Shown here: positions 29,334 to 37,465 of the stretch, piece after piece
Position numbering within the stretch: position 1 is the stretch's first letter
Layout of the letters: each line of letters begins with the position of its first letter
From: an uncultured Ectothiorhodospiraceae bacterium
GTDB taxonomy: Bacteria; Pseudomonadota; Gammaproteobacteria; UBA9214
Length of the DNA: 53,887 nt
Assembly: GCA_947258615.1 (NCBI GenBank)
Contig: CAMYIX010000069.1
Location: forward strand, 1-53,887
Reading direction: 5' to 3'
Notes under the pieces: model-generated
What the model saw: the letters and a program-made list of their open reading frames with translations, nothing else
Database searches by the model: none
What the model was told of the DNA's origin: nothing
Made by a program: the position numbers and the translations under genes

Positions 29334-29396
29334 TAAGGAAACTCTGATTAATCCGTCATTGCGACGACTGCATGGATGCAGTCGTCGCAATGACGG
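29334..29396. repeat. Palindromic repeat with MITE-like left end
   Basis: The sequence starts TAAGGAAACTCTGATTAAT, the same terminal sequence as the repeat at 48874-49079. It continues into a perfect inverted repeat with 21-bp arms (29353-29373 and 29376-29396) around a 2-bp centre. It could form a very stable hairpin and may also end soxXAK transcription. Confidence 0.7.
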
Positions 29397-29496
29397 GAAT
29401 ATTTTCGGTAGTTTTCCGGGATTAGGTCAGGGATCGTTAAGCATTGTCCAGTAAAACAGGCAACCGGCGTCCCGGATTCGATTAACGAAAACAAAT

Positions 29497-29562
29497 GGCT
29501 AAAAACCAGCAATACCACTCATAATGCCGGGGTCGGTGGTTCAAGTCCACCCGTAGCTACCA
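29497..29562 (+). pseudogene. Decayed tRNA-Met copy
   Basis: The 3' part, from the anticodon loop to CCA (29516-29562), matches the intact tRNA-Met at 46 of 48 positions. The D-arm and most of the 5' half are absent, though a GGCTA at 29497 may be a trace of the acceptor start. It cannot fold as a tRNA. Confidence 0.8.
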
Positions 29563-29716
29563 TACTTTCAATGAGTTAAAAGTCCTTCCTGTTTTTTCTC
29601 CACACACTGGCGCCGGCTCCCATCCCGCAAGGCGTCAACGCCCCGGTCGCCGTTTGTTCTTCAGTCTCGGCAGGAGTGCCGGGGCACCAGCTGATGCCCG
29701 GGGCGGGTCAGTCTGA

Positions 29717-30205
29717 CTATTTGCTGTTCATCCGGTCCACGACGGCCATGCCCAGCGCGGAAAGCACGAAGGTCAGGTGGATGACGACATACCAGACGAG
29801 TTTGTCATTGCTGATCTGCTGTACGTTCATGAAGGCCTTGAGCAGGTGGATCGAGGAGATCGCCACGATGGAGGCCGCGACCTTCTGCTTAAGCGAGCCG
29901 GAATCGAGTTTTCCGAGCCACGAAAGTTTTTCCCTGCCGTCGGCGATATCGATGCGCGAGACGAAGTTTTCGTAGCCGCTCAGCATAACCATGATCATCA
30001 GCCCGCCGACCAGTGCCATGTCCACCAGCGACAGGGTCACCAGCACCAGGTCCGCTTCCTTCATGTCCAGCACCAGCGGCAGTGTGTGCACGGCCTCCTG
30101 GAAGAATTTTATACCCAGCAACAGCAGGGCAATGCTGAGTCCGAGATAGATGGGCGCCAGCAGCCAGCGGCTGGCATAGAGCAGGGATTCCAGTGTGCGT
30201 TCCAT
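29717..30205 (-). CDS. UPF0114 (YqhA-like) inner-membrane protein
   Basis: A 162-residue membrane protein with about four hydrophobic segments, starting [20 protein letters not shown], the family signature. Other marks are [17 protein letters not shown] and a [19 protein letters not shown] segment. UPF0114 proteins have no established function. The start was set at 30205; 28 extra in-frame residues upstream are not family-like. It stands alone, converging on the sox segment. Confidence 0.88.
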   Translation of the reverse strand: MERTLESLLYASRWLLAPIYLGLSIALLLLGIKFFQEAVHTLPLVLDMKEADLVLVTLSLVDMALVGGLMIMVMLSGYENFVSRIDIADGREKLSWLGKLDSGSLKQKVAASIVAISSIHLLKAFMNVQQISNDKLVWYVVIHLTFVLSALGMAVVDRMNSK

Positions 30206-30558
30206 GGTAATTCCAGAGTTTGGGATGGATTCGGCTGCGGACTCTAGCCGATGCCCGGTGGCATTGCACCGGGTGCAGCGAGAGGCCATGAAACCGGGAC
30301 GGGATGCATTCCCTCTGCCATGGAAACACCTGCTTGCCGGCCCCTGTTCCCGGTTTTCAAAAGATAGCGGAAATGCTCAGGTTTTCGGGAGTTTTGTCGT
30401 TATGGATTAAAACGGCGGTTAGCAGGAGCGGGTTTCCTCTCGTCGGCACCCGTTCCCTGAACGCTACGCGGTCGCTGCGCGACCCGCGGCAGATGGGTGT
30501 TACTGGGTAAAAAATCAACTTAACCATAGTGTTAGACCTGCATTACAGGGAACATACA
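30206..30558. other. Intergenic region between the YqhA-like gene and the coiled-coil gene
   Basis: About 350 bp separating divergent genes. No gene is seen. A clear AGGGA ribosome site precedes 30559. No promoter or operator stands out. Confidence 0.5.
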
Positions 30559-33500
30559 ATGAGCAAAAGCAGCGAGACATCTCAAGAAAACGAACTGAGC
30601 AATCCGCATTCCGGTGAAACGCCAGACGCGGGAAATGCTGTGGCGGGGCCGGCGCAGGCAAACCCGGCCGCACCCGGAGAGGGGGATGCAGGATTTGTAC
30701 CCAGGGTGGCTGAGCTGAACGAAGAGATCAATCGACTGTATGGAAAGATGCATGGCCTGGATGCGGCACTGCGTGAAAGTGATGACCGCGCCCGGCAGAT
30801 TGAAGAGAAGCGCGAGGCCATTGCCGAACTACAAGGCCAGATTGAAGAAAAAAACAGAGAAATCGATCGTCTGCAAAACAATATCGATGGCCTGCAGGGT
30901 TCTTTGCACGACCATGCGCAGCAGTTCAAGGAACAACTGAAAGACAAGCAGGCGGAGATTGGTGAACTGGAAGAAAAGGTATCGGAACGTGAGCAGGAAA
31001 TTAGTCGTCTGCATGGGCATGTAGAGGAAAAGGGGCTGGTCATCAATCAGCTGACTGAGCAGCTGGATCAGAGGAATCAGGAGGTCACCGGTCTGCATGG
31101 CGATATTGAGGACAGGCAGCAAACGATTGTCCGCATGGAGGGTGAGCTCGGTGAACTGGATACCTGTCTGAAGCAAGGCAAGGAACGCAGTGATACGCTA
31201 CTGGAAGAGAAGCAGGAGCTGATCACTCGACTGGAGTGGAAGGTCAAGGAGAAATACAAGGAGATCACCCAGCTGCATGGCAAGGTTCATGATCTGGGTG
31301 ATGAACTGCGTTACAGCGAGGAACGTGCCGAACAACTGCAGGAGGAAAAGGGGCGGGTCACTGATGAACTGGAGGGACGGATATCAGAAAAAGAGCAGGA
31401 GATCGCAGGACTGAACCAGCGTAACGGCGATATGGCAGAGCAAATCGCCAATCTGACCGGACAGTTGGATGAGCAGGCGCAGACCATCACCGGTCTGGAG
31501 CAACAGATCGTGGATTTGCAAAACAGCCTGCGTTTTGTCGAGGAGCAGGCCGAACAGCGGCTGGAAGAGAAGCAGCGTGAAATCGCCGGCCTGCATGAGC
31601 AGATCGAGGAGCTGAATGCGGCCCTGCATGTCAGCGAAGAGCAGGCCGCCCGGCAACTTGCGGAGAAGGGCGATGAAATTACCCGACTGGTTGCGGATCT
31701 GGAAGAGAAAGATCAGGTGCTGGCCCGGTTGCATGCCAGTGCCGCAGCGAAAGACGAGGTGATCGACGGGCTGGAAGAGAGTATTCAGCAATTGAACATG
31801 AGCATGCGTACTGTCGAAGAGCAGGCCGCACGGGAACTCGAAAGCAAGCAGCAGGAAGTCACCGAACTGGAATGGAGTGTCAAGGACAAGAATTCTGAAA
31901 TCAGCGAGCTGCATGGCAATATCCGTGATCTGAGTGCCGAGTTGAGCGCCAGCCAGGACCAGGCCGAAGAGCAACTGGAAGCGAAATCACGGGACATGGA
32001 GCAGCTGGAAAACCGTATTCAGCTGCTACAGCAGGAGCAGCGCGAGAGCGCCGAGCAGTCCGGTCAGGAGTTACAGGAGAAACGTAAACTTGTCAGCCAG
32101 CTGCAGGCCAGGGAGGAACACCTGAACAAGGCCCTGCATGACAGCAAGCAAGGCGCAGCAGAACAGCTGGCAGAGATGACGCGGAAGCTCGAGGACAAGA
32201 TCCAGACGATCAGCGGGCTGGAGCAGCAGCTTGAGGCGCAGGAGGCAAGCATGAGTGCCCGCGTCGAGAACGAGAACCGGGAACTGCAGCTCAAGGACCG
32301 GACGATCGGCGAACTGACCGCGCAACTAGAAGAACAGGCCGAGGAACTCACCGGTCTGCATGGCACGATCCGAGATATCGGTGCGGAACTTGAGGCCAGA
32401 CAGGCAAACAGGGCCGCGCTGGTGAAGGAGCATGAACAGGAAGCGCGCCAGTTCAAAGACAAGGTCAATCAGCAGTCATTCGAGCTGCAGAGTCTGGCTG
32501 AACATGCCAGGCAAAATCAGGAAGAACAGGCGCAAGCGATCTGCGAGCTTGAAGAAAAGCTCAAGCAGCAGACAGAAGCCAGCAACGGCGACGCCGGAAT
32601 AATTGCCCACGAGCTCGAAGAGCAGCAGGAGATCATCAAGCAACTCGATGAGCAGCTGAAAGAAAAGGACGATGAGATAGGCAAGCTGAATTCCACCCTG
32701 GAAGACCTGAACGCAAGGCTGGAAGAAGGCGGGGCGCGCGTCGCCGATGAGGCCAGGAAGCATTCCAGTGAGGTAAGTCAACTCAAGGCGCAACTCAAGC
32801 AGAAAACAGTTGAAACGCGGGACAGTGCCAGGCTTGCAGCGCAGCAGCTGAAAGAGAAGGACAGGGTCATCAAGGACAAGGCGCAGCTGATTGGCCAGCT
32901 CGAGGATCAGGTCCGGGACCTGGAGGTGGCTGTGCACTCAGCCACAGAGACGGCAGAGCAGCTGAAGCAGGAGGCCGGCCGGCCACAAGGACAGCTTGAA
33001 AAACCCGGGCGTACAGATTCCACTGAGCAGGATGAGGTCAGCCCGGCGGAGAGCCGTGACAGGAGTGATTCAGCATCAAGTCAGAAAGAGCAGGAAGTCG
33101 CCAGGTTTCAAGGTAAGGAGGTCGCCCGCCTGCAGCAACATATTCAGGAGCTGAAGATCGCTTTGAGCGAGAAGGCCGAGCGTATGCGATCGAAAAAACA
33201 GGAAAATGAAGGAGATCCTGAGCCGGTAACCAACACCATCAAGACCCTGATGGAAGACAAGCTGAAGAAATTGAGTACCCTGGACATGCTGACCGGGATG
33301 ATGAACCGACAGTTTTTCATGAAGGTCCTGGATGAATCAGTCAGCACTAGGAGTGATGACGAATCTGAGCGGTCGGTATTCTATATCCTGCTGGATAATT
33401 TCAGGGAAATCCGTGACGAGGTCGGGGTGTCTGACAGTGATGTGGTCCTGCGCAATGCCGCCAGTATCATCCAGTCCGGTATTGGCGAGCGAGATATCGT

Positions 33501-34581
33501 GTCACGCTTTGGCTACTATGTCTTTACGGTCCTGCACTACAATAATGATGCAATGACTACCCACGAGTTTGCCGCAAGAATATTGCGTAACCTGGAGGAA
33601 CATACCTTCAGTGTTGGTGATAACAGCGTCAGGGTAAGGGCAAGTATCGGGATCAGTACTGTCATCGGTGGCGAGCATAATGCCGAGGGCCTGATCCTGC
33701 GCGCCGACCTTGCCTGCGAGGTGGCCCGCTCGTCCAGTGACGCCAGGATCTACACCCACAATGCCGCGGTAGAGGAACAGCTGGCGCCGGAGCATGAGGC
33801 GGAATCGCACCTGATGGTGAAGAAGACGCTGCAGGATGAGCGCTTCTACCTGGTGTATCAGCCGATAGTCAGCCTGTCTGAAGACAAGCGACAGCGTTAC
33901 GAGGTGTTATTGAGAATTCTTGATGAGGAAGGCGAGGTTGTCCTGCCGAGCCAGTTCCTCGATGTGGCAAAATCCATAGGACTTGGTGGTGAGATAGATA
34001 AATGGGTGATCGACAATGCCTTTGCAAGGCTTGCTGACATGCAGCGTCAGGATGCAGACGCCACTTTCTATATCAAGGTCTCGGAAAAGACAATTGCCGA
34101 TCAGGGGATGATTCCTTGGCTGGATGCGAAACTGAAGGAATACCGGTTACAGAGAGAAAACGTAATTATCGAGGTTGCGGAAGAGGCCGTGCTCGATGAT
34201 ATGGAGAACAGCATGGCGTTCGTGGGCGCCCTGCATGAGCTGGGGTGTAAGGTGGCGCTGGAACACTATGGTGCGTCCAGTCCACCGCAGGTCCTCAAGC
34301 GTCTTCCGGTGGATGTCCTGAAGGTGAATGGCGGCTTGATTAGTGGCATGGCGGTGAACAAGGAAGACCAGGTCACGGTAAAAACCATTATAGAACTGGC
34401 GCGCAATCTCGGCATGGAATGTGTTGCCGAAAAGGTAGAGGATACCGCCGTCCTTGCGCTGCTATGGCAGTACGGTGTCCAGTTTGTTCAGGGAAACTTC
34501 GTCCAGATACCGAGCAGGAACCTCGACTACAATTTCGAGGCCAGCGTCACGGGTAACGAATCCGGTACCTTCGCCGCCTAG
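30559..34581 (+). CDS. Giant coiled-coil protein with degenerate GGDEF and EVL (FimX-like) domains
   Basis: A 1340-residue cytoplasmic protein with no signal peptide or membrane segment. Residues about 45-880 are nearly unbroken Gln/Glu-rich coiled coil with recurring units (LEWKVKEKYKEITQLHGK and LEWSVKDKNSEISELHGN). A GGDEF-like domain (about 903-1065) has GYYVF at 985-989 instead of GGDEF. An EAL-like domain (about 1085-1330) has EVL at 1115-1117 and EHYG at 1235 where active enzymes have DDFG. Catalysis in either domain is unlikely. EVL, YLVYQPIVSL, LKRLPVDVLKVNG and VQGNFVQIPS recall FimX, a c-di-GMP-binding regulator of type IV pili. Role as a c-di-GMP-sensing scaffold is inference. It may instead start at a GTG ten codons upstream (30529). 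Confidence 0.85.
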   Translation: MSKSSETSQENELSNPHSGETPDAGNAVAGPAQANPAAPGEGDAGFVPRVAELNEEINRLYGKMHGLDAALRESDDRARQIEEKREAIAELQGQIEEKNREIDRLQNNIDGLQGSLHDHAQQFKEQLKDKQAEIGELEEKVSEREQEISRLHGHVEEKGLVINQLTEQLDQRNQEVTGLHGDIEDRQQTIVRMEGELGELDTCLKQGKERSDTLLEEKQELITRLEWKVKEKYKEITQLHGKVHDLGDELRYSEERAEQLQEEKGRVTDELEGRISEKEQEIAGLNQRNGDMAEQIANLTGQLDEQAQTITGLEQQIVDLQNSLRFVEEQAEQRLEEKQREIAGLHEQIEELNAALHVSEEQAARQLAEKGDEITRLVADLEEKDQVLARLHASAAAKDEVIDGLEESIQQLNMSMRTVEEQAARELESKQQEVTELEWSVKDKNSEISELHGNIRDLSAELSASQDQAEEQLEAKSRDMEQLENRIQLLQQEQRESAEQSGQELQEKRKLVSQLQAREEHLNKALHDSKQGAAEQLAEMTRKLEDKIQTISGLEQQLEAQEASMSARVENENRELQLKDRTIGELTAQLEEQAEELTGLHGTIRDIGAELEARQANRAALVKEHEQEARQFKDKVNQQSFELQSLAEHARQNQEEQAQAICELEEKLKQQTEASNGDAGIIAHELEEQQEIIKQLDEQLKEKDDEIGKLNSTLEDLNARLEEGGARVADEARKHSSEVSQLKAQLKQKTVETRDSARLAAQQLKEKDRVIKDKAQLIGQLEDQVRDLEVAVHSATETAEQLKQEAGRPQGQLEKPGRTDSTEQDEVSPAESRDRSDSASSQKEQEVARFQGKEVARLQQHIQELKIALSEKAERMRSKKQENEGDPEPVTNTIKTLMEDKLKKLSTLDMLTGMMNRQFFMKVLDESVSTRSDDESERSVFYILLDNFREIRDEVGVSDSDVVLRNAASIIQSGIGERDIVSRFGYYVFTVLHYNNDAMTTHEFAARILRNLEEHTFSVGDNSVRVRASIGISTVIGGEHNAEGLILRADLACEVARSSSDARIYTHNAAVEEQLAPEHEAESHLMVKKTLQDERFYLVYQPIVSLSEDKRQRYEVLLRILDEEGEVVLPSQFLDVAKSIGLGGEIDKWVIDNAFARLADMQRQDADATFYIKVSEKTIADQGMIPWLDAKLKEYRLQRENVIIEVAEEAVLDDMENSMAFVGALHELGCKVALEHYGASSPPQVLKRLPVDVLKVNGGLISGMAVNKEDQVTVKTIIELARNLGMECVAEKVEDTAVLALLWQYGVQFVQGNFVQIPSRNLDYNFEASVTGNESGTFAA

Positions 34582-34588
34582 AGTGGAG

Positions 34589-34622
34589 GGGTCAGTACCC
34601 GACGGTTGCGGGGTGCTGACCC
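34589..34622 (+). terminator. Hairpin just after the coiled-coil gene
   Basis: A 12-bp stem (34589-34600 with 34611-34622, one G-T pair) with a 10-nt loop begins 8 bp after the stop codon. No T-run follows, so it may be a transcript-end stabiliser or an inefficient terminator. A second hairpin, AGCATGCCC/GGGCATGCT with a 4-nt loop, lies at 34661-34682. Confidence 0.5.
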
Positions 34623-34750
34623 ACGGCCTTCCCGTCTATCAGGCTCTCCACTGTTCAGGCAGCATGCCCCTGCGGGCATGCTGACTCGATTATCCGCTCT
34701 TGCACCCCTGCAAGGTCTAACACGCAGATATACCGGAAAGTGCTGACTGA

Positions 34751-34783
34751 TCGTTACTGGTTTCCGGCTTACGTCGGAATGAC
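34751..34783. repeat. MITE-like repeat, partial copy 3 (right end)
   Basis: The stretch CGTTACTGGTTTCCGGC ... GTCGGAATGAC matches the right half of the 87-bp core seen at 13540 and 29236. Its terminal C is the first base of the stop codon of the neighbouring minus-strand gene. Confidence 0.6.
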
Positions 34784-35463
34784 TAAGAGCGGGTACAGCG
34801 GCAGGCCAGCTCCAGCCGCCAGGCGAGTTGCTGCAGGCTGGTGGCGCCGAAGGTCGCGGCGCCGGACTTCAGGCTGTGGGCCTCGCGTTGCAGTGTCTCC
34901 AGGTCCAGCGGCGACAACAGGCGGTTTATCGCACCCACACGTCGCGCGGTTTCCCTGCGGAATGCAGCCAGCAAGCGCGGCATGGCCGCCACACTGGTGT
35001 CGCGTTCGAGTTGTTCCAGCTGGCGGTTATCGAGTGTCGCCTGCGGTGCTGCCGCCGCGTCGGGCAGCCACTGGTCGAGCACCTCGAGCAGTGGTTGGCG
35101 TCCGAGCGGACCGGCAAGGCATACATCCATACCGGCTGCCAGGCAGGCTTCCTCGCAGTCAGCCTGGTGCCCGCTCGTGATGGCGATAATGGGCATGCGA
35201 CCCCTGTCGCCGGGCAGTTCGCGGATGGCGCCGCTGGTCTGTGTCGTGTCCAGTTCCTGCAGGCCGGTCGCCATTATCACCAGTTGATAGATACAGTTCT
35301 TTGCGGCTTCTACCGCGGCCGGCCCGTTCGCCATCGTGTCGACGTGATGGCCGCGGTCCTCGAGCATGGCGAGCAGGCCGCGGGTTTCCGTAGCGTTTTC
35401 TCCCAAGGCCAGCAGGATGCGCGCCCCCCGCCTGGATGGCCGGGATGCGATCGCGACTTCCAT
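34783..35463 (-). CDS. Degenerate receiver plus HPt protein, apparently cut short at a repeat
   Basis: The 226-residue product has a receiver-like domain (about 14-133) followed by an HPt domain (about 145-226). The receiver lacks its acidic pair (ALGEN where family members have VDDN), the phosphoacceptor Asp (Ala65 in IMATGLQELD) and the conserved Lys (Gly118 in CLAGPLG), so it should not take a phosphate. The HPt histidine is intact (His196 in REAHSLKSGAATFGA). The protein stops soon after, about one helix short of a normal HPt, where a repeat end supplies the stop codon. It may be the tail of a former hybrid kinase. Partner unknown. Confidence 0.75.
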   Translation of the reverse strand: MEVAIASRPSRRGARILLALGENATETRGLLAMLEDRGHHVDTMANGPAAVEAAKNCIYQLVIMATGLQELDTTQTSGAIRELPGDRGRMPIIAITSGHQADCEEACLAAGMDVCLAGPLGRQPLLEVLDQWLPDAAAAPQATLDNRQLEQLERDTSVAAMPRLLAAFRRETARRVGAINRLLSPLDLETLQREAHSLKSGAATFGATSLQQLAWRLELACRCTRS

Positions 35464-35901
35464 GATTATGCCTGCCTCTCTGTTTCGTGTTGTGTCAACA
35501 TAGCGTTTCCCTGTTGAGCCACTGTCCCGCTTGATCGGCCACGCGTCCGCCCCGGGGCTGCGGCCTTATTTATTGGCCGGCAGTTTTCGCACCTTCTTCA
35601 GCCCGGTTGGCGCTACCCCTGTTGTCAGCCGGCCACGCGGTATTCATGCGCAGCTGCTGCAAAATGAAAAGGGTGATCCTATTGTGTTGCGTTTTAGACC
35701 AAAATACCCCGGTTTTTATGCCCTGAAATGTAAAAAATATATAATTAACAGCGGCATGGAATGGTTCCAGGACTGCTGCCCGGTGCCACGCGGGGACGCT
35801 GTAAGTGCCCGGTAGGGCAAGAAAACTGTTCAGGCCGTGCCAGAATGGCCGGGATACCGACCCTTGGAGTATAGGTTGCTAGTAAGTACCCCGTTTAGGG
35901 C
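35464..35901. other. 438-bp gap, nothing convincing
   Basis: A 94-codon plus-strand frame at 35531-35815 has no ribosome site, no family resemblance and mixed composition, so I do not call it. The middle (about 35675-35755) is AT-rich and may hold a promoter. Both flanking genes are on the minus strand, so this is upstream of the receiver-HPt gene. Confidence 0.5.
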
Positions 35902-36513
35902 TCAGAACGGCCAGAGGTCCCAGCCCGTGTCCAGATCGTCGGCGCAGCGGGACAGCTGGGTGTGGTAGTCCTGCGCGCGCGCGGCCACCTTCTTCGCCAC
36001 CTGCTTCAGCCATGGTTTGGCGTTATAGGTCTTGCGTTTGTAGCCGCCATGCCCCTCGTGGTAGGCCAGGTACTGGTTATAGGCATCCCACTTGGAGATG
36101 CCCGCCAGCTTGTGGCTCATGTTGCCGTACCAGGCGATAAAGTCCACGGCGTCGGCAAAGTCATCCCGGTCCGCGCCGCGATTGCCGGATTCCTTGATGT
36201 ACCAGTCCCAGGTCGAGTCCTTGGCCTGGGCGTAGCCGTAGGCGGAGGAGATGCGTCCCCAGGGGATCACCCACAACACATGGTCGCGAGGCGGCTTGGC
36301 ATCGTGCACGAAGCGCGATTCCTGGTAGATGATGGCCAGCTGGATATGTACCGGTAGACCCCAGCGCTCACTGGCCTCCAGGGCATCACGGTACCAGCCG
36401 CTCTTTTCCGCAAAGATATCGCAGCTATTGCTGAGGTCCCTTGGCGGCTCGGTCGAACATCCCGCCAGGGACGCCAGCAGTATCAGTAGACAAACGGGAT
36501 TGGATGTGTGCAC
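35902..36513 (-). CDS. SLT-domain lipoprotein, probable lytic transglycosylase
   Basis: A 203-residue lipoprotein (lipobox LAGC, Cys19) with a lysozyme-like fold. The probable catalytic Glu65 is in LAIIYQESRFVHDA. SSAYGYAQAKDSTWDWY resembles the GLMQ-type motif, and YNQYLAYHEGHGGY is the usual C-terminal segment. It would cut glycan strands from the outer membrane. The start is GTG at 36513 with a weak ribosome site. It diverges from the phosphatase gene and shows no operon partner. Confidence 0.82.
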   Translation of the reverse strand: MHTSNPVCLLILLASLAGCSTEPPRDLSNSCDIFAEKSGWYRDALEASERWGLPVHIQLAIIYQESRFVHDAKPPRDHVLWVIPWGRISSAYGYAQAKDSTWDWYIKESGNRGADRDDFADAVDFIAWYGNMSHKLAGISKWDAYNQYLAYHEGHGGYKRKTYNAKPWLKQVAKKVAARAQDYHTQLSRCADDLDTGWDLWPF

Positions 36514-36631
36514 GCTGCCAGTTTAAAACGTTGTAGCTGTCGATGACCAGCCGGGTGTGGCACGATTTGCATGCAACAGCCGGTGTCTGGTATCTACTTT
36601 TAAGTTGAACACTGATGACGGGGTTGAGTCC

Positions 36632-37438
36632 ATGAAGCAGGATGCATTACTCGAACTGGAACGTAGTCTGTGTGCGGCGGCCGAGGCGGAGCTGCTGCCC
36701 CGTTTTAACCGCGTTGATGTCGAGCTCAAGGCGGATGGCTCGCTGCTGACCGAGGCGGATCATGCCATGCAGTCGCGCCTGCAGCATGAACTGAACGCCT
36801 TGTTCCCGGATACGTCCCTGCTGGGGGAAGAAATGGATGCCGATGAACAGCGTGAGCGGCTGGCCGGTGCCGAACACGGTTTGTGGGTGCTGGATCCCTT
36901 GGATGGCACCAGCAACTTTGCCAGCGGGATTCCCTATTTCTGTGTATCGCTGGCGCTCTTGGTACGCGGTGCGGTGCAGCTGGCGCTGGTCTACGATCCG
37001 GTGCGCCGCGAGCTGTTTCAGGCGCGGGCCGGGGCGGGCGCCCAGCTGAACGGGAAGCCGCTGGGGCGTCGTCTGCCCCTGACGCCATTGCAGCACGGTA
37101 TCGGGCTGGTCGATTACAAGCGCTTACCGCCGCCGCTGGCGCGGCGCCTGGTGGACGCACCGCCCTACAGTTCCCAGCGCAGCTTCGGTTCGGTGGCCCT
37201 GGACTTTTGCTGGCTGGCAGCCGGGCGGGTGCACGTCTACCTGCACGGCCGCCACAATCTGTGGGACTACGCGGCCGGGCTGACCATCCTGCACGAGGCC
37301 GGTGGCGACTCGATCACGCTGCAAGGTGTGTCTCACCCGACCCTGGACCTGGAGCCGCGATCGACCGCCGCCGCCCTTGACGCCGGCCTGTTCCGGGAGT
37401 GGTGTGCGTGGCTGGGCGTCGTGCCCCGCGCGGACTGA
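36632..37438 (+). CDS. Inositol-monophosphatase-family phosphatase
   Basis: A 268-residue metal-dependent phosphatase. The Mg sites are visible as LLGEEMD, DPLDGTSNFASGIPYF and the C-terminal WDYAAGLTILHEAGG. The family includes SuhB, CysQ (PAP phosphatase) and histidinol-phosphatase-like members; the substrate cannot be told by eye, and the sequence is not a clear SuhB. The start was placed at MKQDALLELE (36632); 25 earlier in-frame codons are unlike the family. Confidence 0.88.
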   Translation: MKQDALLELERSLCAAAEAELLPRFNRVDVELKADGSLLTEADHAMQSRLQHELNALFPDTSLLGEEMDADEQRERLAGAEHGLWVLDPLDGTSNFASGIPYFCVSLALLVRGAVQLALVYDPVRRELFQARAGAGAQLNGKPLGRRLPLTPLQHGIGLVDYKRLPPPLARRLVDAPPYSSQRSFGSVALDFCWLAAGRVHVYLHGRHNLWDYAAGLTILHEAGGDSITLQGVSHPTLDLEPRSTAAALDAGLFREWCAWLGVVPRAD

Positions 37439-37465
37439 GTCGGCTGGCCCGGCGAGAAATGCGGG

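Larger units (their letters stand above)
26795..29563. mobile_element. Putative small genomic island (soxXAK) bounded by tRNA-Met 3' repeats
   Basis: A 48-bp sequence starting in the anticodon loop of tRNA-Met (26795-26842) recurs at 29516-29563 with two mismatches, in direct orientation, 2721 bp apart. tRNA 3' ends are the usual attachment sites of tyrosine-recombinase islands, and such insertion leaves an intact tRNA at one end and a partial copy at the other. The segment holds soxX, soxA, soxK, MITE-like repeats and long non-coding stretches. No integrase gene is present, so it would be a remnant, or the copy may be a decayed tandem tRNA. Confidence 0.45.
29189..29716. other. Repeat-rich gap containing a tRNA remnant
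   Basis: These 528 bp between soxK and the converging yqhA-like gene hold no gene. They contain MITE-like copy 2 (29236-29322), a second palindromic unit (29334-29396) and a decayed tRNA-Met (29497-29562). A further GC-rich stretch after 29580 shows nothing I can name. Confidence 0.7.

Noticed and set aside
29353-29396. Possible CRISPR-like repeat
   Set aside because: A single palindrome with no spaced copies; the related units nearby are MITE-like, not an array.
30290-30528. Upstream extension of the coiled-coil gene or a small RNA
   Set aside because: No conserved structure or promoter-terminator pair could be made out; left as plain intergenic DNA.
35531-35815. 94-codon plus-strand frame in a gene-free gap
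   Set aside because: No ribosome site and mixed composition running from GC-rich to AT-rich; no conserved features.
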